DNA from: Bacillus sp. T33-2
Lineage (GTDB): Bacteria > Bacillota > Bacilli > Bacillales > Cytobacillaceae
Reading direction: 5' to 3'
DNA: 64,000 bases
Assembly: GCF_002860205.1 (NCBI RefSeq)
Contig: NZ_PGVB01000005.1
Location: 1 to 64,000 of the forward strand
Shown here: positions 16,945 to 26,265 of the stretch, one piece after another
Layout of the letters: each line of letters starts with the position of its first letter
Position numbering within the stretch: position 1 is the stretch's first letter
Position numbers and translations under genes: made by a program
The notes under the pieces: generated by a model
Told to the model about the DNA's origin: nothing
Databases searched by the model: none
What the model saw: only the letters and a program-made list of their open reading frames with translations

Positions 16945-18336
16945 ATGACTGTTCTAGTAAAAGGGCAAAGAATAAACCTTGCCCAGAAGTTTCCGCAGTT
17001 GCAACAGCTCCGGCTGTCGGTCAGCTGGCAGCTGAAACCGGAATTTGTATCCGCCCTGTACGATGTCGACGTTTCCGTGTTTATGATCAACAATGAAGGA
17101 AAGATTCCTGCCGAGGAGTATTTCGTATTCTACAATAATCCCGAGTCTCCAGACAATGCCCTTTCTTTATTAGAAAAGGGACAATCCGTTAACATTCAGG
17201 AAATCCTTATTGAACTCGCCGGAATCAATAAAGATGTAACAGAAATTGTGTTTGTGCTCACCATCCATGATGCTTCCTCCCTTAAGCAAAACTTCAGCCA
17301 TTTTCAACATGTCAAACTTGGTGTTGTTGATACCGGCAACAACCAGCCGCTTTTTACATATGTACAGGATCAATTTGCAGAAGAAACCGCGTGCGAGCTT
17401 GCCAGTATTTACCAGAAAGACGCAGCATGGAGGTTCAATCCGGTCGGACAAGGCTATAATGCAGGGCTTCAGGAGTTTCTCGATCAATACCATGGCTCCG
17501 GAGCCGCTGAACAGCCAAATACCGCAACATTGGAAGCGGAACCAAATAACTTTGCAGCAACTGGTCCAGTAAAATCGAATGCTATTCCCGCTGCAGCGGA
17601 CCATGCTGCAGCAGCGTCTCCCCTGCCGGCTGCAAGGGGTCCCGTTACCCTCAGCAAACTGGACTTGCTCAAGAAAAAGGTCGATGTTGTAATCCTGAAG
17701 AAATCGTTGCAAAAAACTACAGCTCGTATAGGGGTCGTTCTCGATATTTCCGGCTCCATGCGCAGGCTCTATAATAACGGCACCGTTCAGAATGTCGTTG
17801 AAAGGCTGCTAGCGCTAGCCACCCGTTTTGACGATGACGGTGTTTTGGATGTATGGGTGTATGACATGAAATTTTCCAGGCTTCCCTCAGTAACAGAGCT
17901 TACACTCCCCGATTATATAAACAGGGAAGTCCTGAATAATAATAAAATTTCAAAATTCAGGGCAAACAATGAACCGCCCGTCATGAGGGATGTCATCCAA
18001 AAATATTTAACAGAGGATGACGGCAGCCTGCCGGTTTACCTGATTTTTATCAATGATGGAGGCATTAAGCGGTCTGCACGCGGGCAGGACAGCGTTACAA
18101 AGGTGTTAACAGATTCATCGGACAAGCCTATTTTCTGGCAGTTTGTTGGGATTGGTGACGCAAATTTCGATGTCCTGAGGAAGCTCGACGACCTGGAGGG
18201 CCGATATATTGATAACGCCAACTTCTTCCATATCCTTGATATAGAAAAAGAGACAGATGAGGATTTATACGACAAGCTGCTGAGTGAATTCCCCAGCTGG
18301 CTGCACGAAGCACGGAACAAAAAAATTATCCAATAG
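16945..18336 (+). CDS. TerD-like domain fused to a von Willebrand factor A domain
   Basis: Residues 1-185 are a divergent TerD domain: YDVDVSVFMI replaces [10 protein letters not shown], and the GDNxTG...DDEQI calcium loop is replaced by LLEKGQSVNIQEILIEL, so calcium binding is probably lost. An Ala/Pro-rich linker (about 190-235) leads to a vWA domain (about 260-455) with an intact MIDAS motif DISGSM, a later Thr/Asp region and FINDGGI. vWA-TerD fusions are known in Ter loci and are thought to assemble protein complexes. ATG 16945 follows AAAGGGAG by 7 nt; a TTG one codon earlier is less likely. Divergent from terD. Confidence 0.88.
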   Translation: MTVLVKGQRINLAQKFPQLQQLRLSVSWQLKPEFVSALYDVDVSVFMINNEGKIPAEEYFVFYNNPESPDNALSLLEKGQSVNIQEILIELAGINKDVTEIVFVLTIHDASSLKQNFSHFQHVKLGVVDTGNNQPLFTYVQDQFAEETACELASIYQKDAAWRFNPVGQGYNAGLQEFLDQYHGSGAAEQPNTATLEAEPNNFAATGPVKSNAIPAAADHAAAASPLPAARGPVTLSKLDLLKKKVDVVILKKSLQKTTARIGVVLDISGSMRRLYNNGTVQNVVERLLALATRFDDDGVLDVWVYDMKFSRLPSVTELTLPDYINREVLNNNKISKFRANNEPPVMRDVIQKYLTEDDGSLPVYLIFINDGGIKRSARGQDSVTKVLTDSSDKPIFWQFVGIGDANFDVLRKLDDLEGRYIDNANFFHILDIEKETDEDLYDKLLSEFPSWLHEARNKKIIQ

Positions 18337-18338
18337 GA

Positions 18339-18367
18339 TTGACTTTAATCATTTGGTGTAGTAAAGT
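18339..18367 (+). promoter_or_regulatory. Promoter of the metI-metC-yitJ-metH operon
   Basis: TTGACT (18339-18344), 17-nt spacer, TAAAGT (18362-18367). It lies about 27 bp upstream of the first SAM-riboswitch helix, the expected spacing for an S-box transcript. Confidence 0.65.
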
Positions 18368-18393
18368 TTAGAGAAAATTTGAATAACAGTGAT

Positions 18394-18508
18394 TTCTTAT
18401 CAAGAGAGGTCGAGGGTCTGGCCCTGTGACGCCTCAGCAACCTTCAATTTTCATTGAAAAGGTGCTAAGTCCAGCAAGTTTTTCTTAAAAACTTGAACGA
18501 TAAGAAGA
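18394..18508 (+). ncRNA. SAM-I riboswitch (S-box) aptamer
   Basis: Conserved S-box elements are in order: the P1 5' strand TTCTTAT with CAAGAGAGGT, the GGTCTGGCCC..GATG-type core seen as CCCTGTGACGCCTCAGCAACC, a variable hairpin, the AAGGTGCTAAGTCC block, and the P1 3' strand GATAAGAA. When SAM is bound, P1 forms and the downstream terminator stops transcription. Without SAM, ATAAGAAGAA (18500-18509) can instead pair with TTCTTCTTAT (18530-18539), part of the terminator stem, as an antiterminator. Confidence 0.96.
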
Positions 18509-18520
18509 ATGGCTTAAACC

Positions 18521-18556
18521 ACAAAAGTCTTCTTCTTATAGAAGGCTTTTTTTGTT
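18521..18556 (+). terminator. Riboswitch-controlled terminator
   Basis: Stem AAAGTCTTCT/AGAAGGCTTT with loop TCTTAT is followed by a long T run. Its 5' arm overlaps the antiterminator partner described for the SAM riboswitch. Confidence 0.9.
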
Positions 18557-18608
18557 TTTTCTACGCTAGGCTGATAAGTACAACATGTATGAGGAGTGGA
18601 ACTCGGGA

Positions 18609-19721
18609 ATGGTCAAAATCGATACTAAACTTGCACAAATAGGAAACCGCAGTGAAGCATTAACAGGAACCGTCAATCCACCTGTTTATTTTTCGACTGC
18701 ATACCGTCATGAAGGGATCGGGCAATCAAGCGGATTTGATTATGTCCGCACAGGCAATCCGACCCGGCAGATTCTTGAAAAGTCGATAGCGGACCTCGAA
18801 CAAGGCGACCAAGGCTACGCATGCAGCTCGGGGATGGCAGCCATTTTTACAGTCCTTTCCCTATTTCAAACAGGCGACGAGTGGATCGTATCGAAGGATT
18901 TGTATGGCGGGACATACAGGCTTTTGGAGCAGGGATTCCGGAAATGGGGTCTAGGCTGCAGTTACATTGATATGGCCAGCAAGGATGAAGTCATCTCAAG
19001 TATCACTTCCCGCACAAAAGCAATTTTCATTGAAACCCCGACAAACCCGTTAATGGAGCAGACAGATATCAGTGATATTGCGTCCATTGCGAAAAAGCAC
19101 GGCTTGATCCTGATTGTGGACAATACTTTTTATACACCGCTCCTGCAAAAGCCATTGGCACTGGGAGCAGATATCGTCATCCACAGCGCCACCAAATATT
19201 TGGGAGGCCATAACGATGTCCTTGCAGGGCTGATCGTTGCCAAAGGCCAACTGTTATGTGAACAGCTGGAGCTTTATCATAATGCTGCAGGGGCTGTATT
19301 AAGCCCTTTTGACTCCTGGCTGCTAATCCGTGGCATGAAGACACTCGCCTTAAGGATGGAAAAGCATGAAAGCAATGCCGCAGCCGTCGTTGACTACCTT
19401 TCAAACCATTCCGGGGTTACAGACGTCCTTTACCCGGGAAGAGGCGGCATGGTTTCATTCAGGGTGCAGGACGAAGCATGGGTAAATCCGTTTTTGCAAA
19501 GCCTCTCCCTCATCACTTTTGCTGAAAGCCTGGGCGGCGTCGAAAGCTTCATTACATACCCTGCCACCCAGACGCATGCAGATATACCTGAAGAGATACG
19601 CCTTGAAAATGGCGTCTGTAATCGCCTATTGCGGTTCTCGGTAGGAATCGAAAACCCCGAAGATATCATACATGACCTTGAACAAGCCTTTTCCAGGATC
19701 AGACAGGAGGTAAGCCAATGA
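18609..19721 (+). CDS. metI: Cystathionine gamma-synthase / O-acetylhomoserine thiolyase
   Basis: This PLP-dependent Cys/Met-metabolism enzyme joins an O-acylhomoserine with cysteine (cystathionine) or sulfide (homocysteine). The lysine motif SATKYLGGHND is present, with YGGTYRL, ETPTNPLM and VDNTFYTP active-site segments. The TKLAQIGNRSEALTGTV N-terminus and the PGRGGMVSF segment match B. subtilis MetI closely. I chose ATG 18609, giving 370 residues like B. subtilis; an ATG eight codons earlier precedes the GAGGAG ribosome-binding site. First gene of the SAM-riboswitch operon; it overlaps metC by 4 nt. Confidence 0.95.
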   Translation: MVKIDTKLAQIGNRSEALTGTVNPPVYFSTAYRHEGIGQSSGFDYVRTGNPTRQILEKSIADLEQGDQGYACSSGMAAIFTVLSLFQTGDEWIVSKDLYGGTYRLLEQGFRKWGLGCSYIDMASKDEVISSITSRTKAIFIETPTNPLMEQTDISDIASIAKKHGLILIVDNTFYTPLLQKPLALGADIVIHSATKYLGGHNDVLAGLIVAKGQLLCEQLELYHNAAGAVLSPFDSWLLIRGMKTLALRMEKHESNAAAVVDYLSNHSGVTDVLYPGRGGMVSFRVQDEAWVNPFLQSLSLITFAESLGGVESFITYPATQTHADIPEEIRLENGVCNRLLRFSVGIENPEDIIHDLEQAFSRIRQEVSQ

Positions 19722-20908
19722 TAGAGGATGGCTGTTATTCTTTTGAGACAAAGCTTCTGCACAATAAATATAAATTTGACCCTTCAACCGGAGCTGTCAG
19801 TGTTCCCATCCAGCATGCTTCCACCTACCATCAGCCTGGCATTGACCAGTTCGGGAAATATGACTACAGCCGAAGCCTCAACCCTACAAGGGAAGCGCTT
19901 GAGGAAGTGATTGCCTCTTTGGAAGGAGGCTCGAGAGGATTTGCCTTCGCCTCCGGAATGGCTGCAATTTCGACCGCCTTCCTGCTCCTTTCCTCAGGAG
20001 ACCATGTGGTAATCAGTGAGGATGTTTACGGCGGCACATACAGAATGGTGACAGAGGTACTCTCACGGTACGGGATTGAGCATTCTTTTGTCGATATGAC
20101 GGACTTGGAAGCTGTAAAAGATGCAATCCGTCCAAACACAAGAGTGCTGTATGTGGAAACTCCTTCCAATCCTTTACTGAAGGTAACGGACATTGCAGCA
20201 GTCAGTGCCCTTGCAAAAGAACATAACGCGATGACCTTTGTCGACAATACCTTTTTAACACCTTATTTACAAAAGCCGCTTTTGCTTGGCGCTGATGTTG
20301 TGCTTCACAGTGCCACCAAATTTTTGTCAGGCCATAGCGATGTCGTCGCAGGCCTTGCAGTTGTTAAAGATGAGAACATCGCACAACGTCTTGCATTCCT
20401 GCAAAATGCCTTTGGCGCAGTCCTTGGGGTCCAGGATGCCTGGCTTGTTTTGAGGGGATTGAAAACTCTTTCTGTACGCCTTCAGCAATCAACGGCGAAT
20501 GCTGCAAAGTTGGCTGAGTTTCTGGATGAGCACCCATTAGTGAAAAAAGTACACTACCCTGGGCTGCCCGCTCATCCTCAACACTTCATACAGAAACAGC
20601 AGGCATGCGGGCCAGGGGCCGTCCTGTCTTTTGAACTGGAGAATGAACAGGTACTACGTACATTTATCGAAAGTGTCACCATACCTGTTTTCGCGGTTAG
20701 CCTGGGGGCTGTAGAATCAATCCTGTCCTACCCTGCAAAAATGTCCCACGCAGCCATGCCAACGCAGGAGCGGCAAAAACGGGGCATTAGTGACAGCCTG
20801 CTGCGCCTGTCAGCCGGCCTTGAAAATGCCGATGACATCATCCTGGATTTTACGGTAGCTTTGCAAAACAGCTTGATCTATGCCGGCCAGCGAGGAGGGT
20901 CTAAATGA
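19718..20908 (+). CDS. metC: Cystathionine beta-lyase
   Basis: A PLP enzyme that cleaves cystathionine to homocysteine, pyruvate and ammonia. The 396-residue product has the Lys motif HSATKFLSGHSD, the YGGTYRM and ETPSNPLLK segments and YDYSRSLNPTR near the N-terminus, typical of MetC. It is a paralogue of the preceding metI product. Start and stop overlap neighbours by 4 nt on both sides (ATGA), so metI, metC and yitJ are translationally coupled. Controlled by the upstream SAM riboswitch. Confidence 0.94.
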   Translation: MIEDGCYSFETKLLHNKYKFDPSTGAVSVPIQHASTYHQPGIDQFGKYDYSRSLNPTREALEEVIASLEGGSRGFAFASGMAAISTAFLLLSSGDHVVISEDVYGGTYRMVTEVLSRYGIEHSFVDMTDLEAVKDAIRPNTRVLYVETPSNPLLKVTDIAAVSALAKEHNAMTFVDNTFLTPYLQKPLLLGADVVLHSATKFLSGHSDVVAGLAVVKDENIAQRLAFLQNAFGAVLGVQDAWLVLRGLKTLSVRLQQSTANAAKLAEFLDEHPLVKKVHYPGLPAHPQHFIQKQQACGPGAVLSFELENEQVLRTFIESVTIPVFAVSLGAVESILSYPAKMSHAAMPTQERQKRGISDSLLRLSAGLENADDIILDFTVALQNSLIYAGQRGGSK

Positions 20909-22773
20909 GTTTCCTGCAGAAGTTGCAAGATGAGATCTTAATCGCAGATGGTGCGATTGGAACCCTTCTATACTCCTACGGAACAGGAAGCTGCTTTGAG
21001 GAATTGAACTTATCCCATCCTGAAGACATTGTGTCGATCCATCAGGCTTACCTTGAAGCCGGGGCTGATGTAATCCAGACTAATACTTATGCTGCAAATT
21101 ATATTAAGCTGCAAAGATACGGTCTTGAGGATCATGTGAAGGAGATTAACAGCGCTGCAGTAAGGATTGCCAAACAGGCCGCTGAAAATCGCGCATATGT
21201 AATGGGGACTATCGGAGGAAACCGCGGCATAAAACCCAACACGATCCCTTTGGAAGAGATTAAGAGAAGCTTTCGCGAACAGCTTTACTGCCTTTTGCTT
21301 GAAGGTGTTGATGGAATTATTCTTGAAACCTTTTATGATCTCCATGAGGTCGAAACGGTCCTTGCGATTGCTCGACAAGAAACCGCGCTGCCAATCATCG
21401 CCCAGGTTTCCCTGCAGGAGCCGGGAATCATGCAGGACCAGACGCATGTCAATGACGCTTTAAAACGGCTGGCTGGCCTCGGAGCCGACGTGGTTGGTGT
21501 AAACTGCCGCCTTGGCCCCCACCATATGCTGAAGACACTCGAGGAGGTTGAGCTGCCGACAAATGCTTTTTTATCAGCATATCCAAATGCCGGCCTTCCC
21601 GCCTATACCGACGGGAAGTACCATTACAAAGGTGAGTCCGAATATTTCCGCAAATCAGCCCATGCGTTCATCGAACAGGGGATCAGGCTACTTGGCGGCT
21701 GTTGCGGCACTACACCTGAGCATATCCGCGCTCTTGCTGATGAAGTAAAGCGAGACGTCCCAATCACTGAGAAAACTGTAAAGAAAAAAAGCGTGGAAAT
21801 CACCGCTCAACTCATCCCTGCCAAACGTGATGATCCCCCATTGCATTCGCTTGTCAATGAGCGGCCCTCAGTCATTGTTGAGCTTGATCCACCAAGGAAG
21901 CTGGATACGACCAGATTTTTTGAGGGAGCAGCGGCATTGAAGGACGTTGGCATTGACGCCATTACAATGGCAGACAATTCACTGGCCACACCGCGGATTT
22001 CAAATACGGCGCTGGGTCATTTAGTGAAAACCAGGATTGGCATACGGCCGCTTGTGCACATTACGTGCCGGGACCGGAATATCATTGGCCTGCAGTCCCA
22101 CCTGATGGGCCTCCACACCCTGGGGCTGAATGATATACTTGCAGTAACAGGAGACCCTGCAAGGGTCGGCGACTTTCCCGGCGCTTCTTCGGTCTATGAC
22201 CTGTCATCTTTTGAACTGATCGAGATGATCAGGCAATTCAACAGCGGCCTGTCTGTCTCAGGAAAGGATTTAGGCCAAAAAGGCAATTTTTCAATCGGAG
22301 CGGCCTTCAATCCGAATGTGCGCTCGATTGAAAAAGCTGTTTTAAGAATGGAAAAGAAAATTGCTCACGGAGCAGATTACTTTATTTCACAGCCTGTTTT
22401 TTCAGAAGAAACGCTGCTGCAGGTTTACGAGTCTACCAGGCATATCAAAGCCCCGCTTTACATTGGGCTGATGCCCTTGACCAGCAGCAAAAACGCGGAG
22501 TTTCTGCATAATGAAGTGCCCGGGATTAAAATTACCGAAGATATCCGTGACCGGATGGCTTCGTTAAGCGATGATCCGGTCCGGTCGGCCCGGGAAGGGA
22601 TTGCGATAACTAAAACGCTAATTGAAGCCGCTTCAGAGCTCTTCAACGGCATTTATCTCATAACCCCTTTCATGAGGTACGAAATGACTGTCGAGTTGGC
22701 CCAGTATGCCCAGGAATACAGCGCCCGTCTATCAAGGAGGAAACTACACAATGCCGAACGTGCCATTAACTGA
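20905..22773 (+). CDS. yitJ: Bifunctional homocysteine S-methyltransferase / 5,10-methylene-THF reductase
   Basis: Two domains are visible. Residues 1 to about 290 are a betaine/homocysteine S-methyltransferase-type barrel with DGAIGTLLYSYG, VGVNCRLGP and the zinc Cys pair in LLGGCCGTTPEH. Residues about 315-615 are a MetF-like reductase (VELDPPRKLDTTRFFEGA, AVTGDPARVGDFPGAS, FISQPVFSEE). It supplies 5-methyl-THF for methionine synthase and could also transfer a methyl group to homocysteine. The 622-residue length is close to B. subtilis YitJ. It overlaps metC by 4 nt and metH by 23 nt in the same operon. Confidence 0.95.
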   Translation: MSFLQKLQDEILIADGAIGTLLYSYGTGSCFEELNLSHPEDIVSIHQAYLEAGADVIQTNTYAANYIKLQRYGLEDHVKEINSAAVRIAKQAAENRAYVMGTIGGNRGIKPNTIPLEEIKRSFREQLYCLLLEGVDGIILETFYDLHEVETVLAIARQETALPIIAQVSLQEPGIMQDQTHVNDALKRLAGLGADVVGVNCRLGPHHMLKTLEEVELPTNAFLSAYPNAGLPAYTDGKYHYKGESEYFRKSAHAFIEQGIRLLGGCCGTTPEHIRALADEVKRDVPITEKTVKKKSVEITAQLIPAKRDDPPLHSLVNERPSVIVELDPPRKLDTTRFFEGAAALKDVGIDAITMADNSLATPRISNTALGHLVKTRIGIRPLVHITCRDRNIIGLQSHLMGLHTLGLNDILAVTGDPARVGDFPGASSVYDLSSFELIEMIRQFNSGLSVSGKDLGQKGNFSIGAAFNPNVRSIEKAVLRMEKKIAHGADYFISQPVFSEETLLQVYESTRHIKAPLYIGLMPLTSSKNAEFLHNEVPGIKITEDIRDRMASLSDDPVRSAREGIAITKTLIEAASELFNGIYLITPFMRYEMTVELAQYAQEYSARLSRRKLHNAERAIN

Positions 22774-25700
22774 GCAACTAAAGAAAAAAATCCTTATCAT
22801 GGATGGTGCAATGGGCACGATGCTTCAAAGAGCGGACCTGTCTGCTGACGATTTTGGCGGTGAAGAGTATGATGGCTGCAATGAGCAACTCAATCTGACT
22901 GCACCTGATGTAATCGAAAATATCCATCTAGAATATTTGAATGCCGGTGCCGACATTATTGAAACGAATACATTCGGCGCGACAAGCATCGTCCTCGATG
23001 AGTACGGCATCGCACACAAGGCGTACGAAATCAATAAAACAGCGGCAGTAATTGCCCGGCGTGCAGCGAACAAAGTAGATTCCCCTTCCTGGCCCCGGTA
23101 CATCGCCGGCTCGATGGGCCCAACGACAAAAACATTGAGTGTTACAGGCGGCACTACATTTGAAAACCTGGCTGATTCATACGAAGAACAGGCCCTTGGA
23201 TTGATTAATGGCGGAGTCGACCTGCTGCTTCTCGAAACAAGCCAGGATTTACTGAATGTAAAAGCAGGTTTTATCGGGATTCAGCGCGCTTTCGGAAAAA
23301 GGGGCAGTGAACTGCCGATCATCCTGTCAGCAACGATCGAGCCGATGGGGACTACACTGGCCGGGCAGCCCATTGAAGCGTTTTATATTTCTGTTGCCCA
23401 TATGAACCCCCTTGCAGTCGGCCTGAATTGCGCAACAGGCCCAGAGTTCATGCAGGACCATATCCGCTCGCTGTCAAGCATGGCTTCTTCAGCTGTCAGC
23501 TGCTACCCGAATGCCGGCCTGCCTGATGAAGAAGGAAACTACCATGAAACCCCGGATTCGCTTGCCCAAAAGCTTTCCGGGTTCGCGGAACAGGGGTGGC
23601 TGAATATCGTCGGGGGGTGCTGCGGCACCACGCCGGACCATATAAAAGCAATTACCGACGAAATGAAAAAATACCACCCCCGACAATCGAAGCAAACGAA
23701 TATGCATATGGTTTCGGGCATCGAACCGTTTATTTATGATGACCCTACCCTTCGCCCGATCATGGTGGGAGAAAGAACAAATGTCATTGGTTCGCGAAAA
23801 TTCAAGCGGTTGATCGGGGAAGGAAAATTCGAGGAAGCAGCAGAAGTGGCACGGGCACAGGTGAAAGGCGGCGCCCACGTGATTGACATCTGTCTGGCCG
23901 ATCCGGACAGAGATGAGCTGCAGGACATGGAGCTTTTCATCAAAGAGGCTGTTAAAAAGATAAAAGTGCCGCTTGTCATCGATTCCACCGACGATGCTGT
24001 AATTGAAAAAGCTTTGTCTTATTCACAGGGAAAGGCGATCATTAATTCGATCAATCTTGAGGACGGGGAAAACCGTTTTGAAGCAGTTTCCCGCCTGATC
24101 CATCGGTTTGGCGCTGCTGTTGTGGTCGGCACTATCGATGAAAAAGGAATGGGTGTAACGGCAGAACGGAAGCTTCAAATAGCAACGCGTTCCTACAAGC
24201 TGCTTGTAGAAAAATACAACGTATCCCCGACAGATATCATTTTTGACCCGCTTGTGTTTCCGGTCGGCACCGGCGATGAACAATATATAGGCTCGGCTCA
24301 GGCTACTGTGGACGGCATCCGCCTGATCAAGGAGCATTTCCCTGATACGCAGACGATTCTCGGCATAAGCAATGTGTCTTTTGGCCTGCCGCCTGTTGGA
24401 AGGGAAATCCTGAACTCTGTCTTTTTGTTCCATTGCACACAGGCAGGACTGGATTATGCCATTGTAAACACAGAAAAGCTGGAAAGGTTTGCCTCTATCC
24501 CACACGCCGAGGTCGAATTGGCTGAACAACTACTGTTCCAGACGAATGACGAAACGTTGGCGCGATTCACCGATTTCTATCGGGACAAAAATAAAGAAAC
24601 TTTGGCCACCCTGCCTGATATGACGCTTGAAGAACGCCTTGGCTACTATATTGTTGAAGGAACAAAGGAAGGGCTGCTGCCCGACCTTGATGAGGCACTG
24701 AACCTCTTCCCTTCCCCGCTTGAAATTATCAATGGCCCATTGATGGACGGAATGAAAGAGGTCGGCCGCCTGTTCAATGACAATCAATTGATCGTCGCTG
24801 AAGTGCTGCAGAGTGCCGAGGTAATGAAGGCTGCCGTTGCATTTCTGGAGCCGCATATGGAAAAAAATCAAACGTCCTCCTCCAAGGGCAAGATACTATT
24901 GGCCACAGTTAAAGGAGATGTCCACGACATCGGGAAAAACCTGGTCGATATCATTCTAAGCAATAATGGATATAAAGTCGTTGATTTAGGAATTAAAGTA
25001 ACTTCTACCCGTTTAATTGAGGCTGTAAAACAGGAGAAACCTGATCTCGTCGGCCTGTCCGGACTGCTGGTAAAATCAGCGCAACAAATGGTGCTGACTG
25101 CCCAGGACATGAAACAGGCAGGAATTGAAATCCCTATTTTAGTTGGCGGAGCGGCACTGACAAGAAAATTTACTGAAACGAAGATTTCCGGGCAATATGA
25201 AGGCATCGTCATGTATGCTAAAGATGCCATGAGTGGTTTGGCGATTGCCAATCAGCTACGCGATGAAAGAGAATACAACAAAATCTACATCGAAAAGAAA
25301 AAAATCAAAAAGGAAGATACTGTTTTATTGGACAGACCGACACCTTCCAGATCATCCGTTGCGGTGAAACCGGGACGAAGCATAAAAACAGACGTCCAGG
25401 TGTTTGTGCCAAAAGACACGGAGAGGCACCTTCTAAAATCGCTTTCGGTCTCGCATGTGGAGCCATATATAAATATGCAGATGCTCATCGGGCATCATCT
25501 TGGTGTTAAAGGAAAGATCGAGAATCTAATTGATGCCGGGGATGACAAGGCAGTAAAAGTCCATGGGATTATTCAGCAGTTATTGACTGCAGCAAAGGAT
25601 AAGAACTGGATCAGCCCTGCCGCTGTATATCAGTTTTTCCCCGCGCAATCCGATGGGAATAAAGTGGTAATCTATCATCCGAACAAGTCAGGCACGATAA

Positions 25701-26203
25701 GCGAAGAATTCGACTTTCCCCGCCAGTCATCGGGTGATGGGCTTTGTTTGGCAGATTATTTAAAACCAATCAATAGCGGGCAATTAGATTATGTCGGCTT
25801 TTTTGCGGTGACGGCCGGACAAGGAATCCGGAAGGTGGCCGAACAGCTTAAAAAAGAAGGCCGTTTTCTGGAGAGCCACGCCCTTCAGGCGCTGGCCCTT
25901 GAAACCGCAGAAGGGCTTGCAGAGCTTGTCCACCGGCAAATGCGTGATAGATGGGGTTTTCCGGATCCAATATCGATGACAATGAAAGACCGGTTCTCCG
26001 CCAAATACCAGGGGCAGCGTTTTTCATTTGGATACCCTGCCTGCCCGGACCTTGAGGACCAGGAAAAACTGTTTAACCTGATCAAACCGGAAGACATCGG
26101 AATCCAGTTGACAGACGGTTTCATGATGGATCCGGAAGCGTCAGTTTCAGCCATGGTTTTTGCCCATCCAGAAGCCAGGTATTTCAATGTATTGCAAAGG
26201 TAG
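22751..26203 (+). CDS. metH: Cobalamin-dependent methionine synthase
   Basis: This transfers the methyl group of 5-methyl-THF to homocysteine through B12. All modules are visible in 1150 residues: homocysteine-binding barrel (1 to about 320, zinc motif GGCCGTTPDH), pterin-binding domain (about 340-600, MVGERTNVIGSRKF), B12 cap and Rossmann domain (about 640-880, ligand His in GDVHDIGKN), and C-terminal SAM-dependent reactivation domain (about 920-1150). ATG 22751 follows AGGAGG by 10 nt; a longer frame has no such site. The start lies inside the end of yitJ. The need for SAM-riboswitch repression and B12 is implied. Confidence 0.97.
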   Translation: MPNVPLTEQLKKKILIMDGAMGTMLQRADLSADDFGGEEYDGCNEQLNLTAPDVIENIHLEYLNAGADIIETNTFGATSIVLDEYGIAHKAYEINKTAAVIARRAANKVDSPSWPRYIAGSMGPTTKTLSVTGGTTFENLADSYEEQALGLINGGVDLLLLETSQDLLNVKAGFIGIQRAFGKRGSELPIILSATIEPMGTTLAGQPIEAFYISVAHMNPLAVGLNCATGPEFMQDHIRSLSSMASSAVSCYPNAGLPDEEGNYHETPDSLAQKLSGFAEQGWLNIVGGCCGTTPDHIKAITDEMKKYHPRQSKQTNMHMVSGIEPFIYDDPTLRPIMVGERTNVIGSRKFKRLIGEGKFEEAAEVARAQVKGGAHVIDICLADPDRDELQDMELFIKEAVKKIKVPLVIDSTDDAVIEKALSYSQGKAIINSINLEDGENRFEAVSRLIHRFGAAVVVGTIDEKGMGVTAERKLQIATRSYKLLVEKYNVSPTDIIFDPLVFPVGTGDEQYIGSAQATVDGIRLIKEHFPDTQTILGISNVSFGLPPVGREILNSVFLFHCTQAGLDYAIVNTEKLERFASIPHAEVELAEQLLFQTNDETLARFTDFYRDKNKETLATLPDMTLEERLGYYIVEGTKEGLLPDLDEALNLFPSPLEIINGPLMDGMKEVGRLFNDNQLIVAEVLQSAEVMKAAVAFLEPHMEKNQTSSSKGKILLATVKGDVHDIGKNLVDIILSNNGYKVVDLGIKVTSTRLIEAVKQEKPDLVGLSGLLVKSAQQMVLTAQDMKQAGIEIPILVGGAALTRKFTETKISGQYEGIVMYAKDAMSGLAIANQLRDEREYNKIYIEKKKIKKEDTVLLDRPTPSRSSVAVKPGRSIKTDVQVFVPKDTERHLLKSLSVSHVEPYINMQMLIGHHLGVKGKIENLIDAGDDKAVKVHGIIQQLLTAAKDKNWISPAAVYQFFPAQSDGNKVVIYHPNKSGTISEEFDFPRQSSGDGLCLADYLKPINSGQLDYVGFFAVTAGQGIRKVAEQLKKEGRFLESHALQALALETAEGLAELVHRQMRDRWGFPDPISMTMKDRFSAKYQGQRFSFGYPACPDLEDQEKLFNLIKPEDIGIQLTDGFMMDPEASVSAMVFAHPEARYFNVLQR

Positions 26204-26214
26204 CATATAGAAAT

Positions 26215-26252
26215 AAGAGACAGGGTGCTTAAAAGCTCCCCTGTCTCTTTTA
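26215..26252 (+). terminator. Terminator of the met operon
   Basis: An 11-bp stem AAGAGACAGGG/CCCTGTCTCTT with loop TGCTTAAAAGCT is followed by TTTT, 12 bp past the metH stop. Confidence 0.88.
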
Positions 26253-26265
26253 CAATTGCCAGTTT

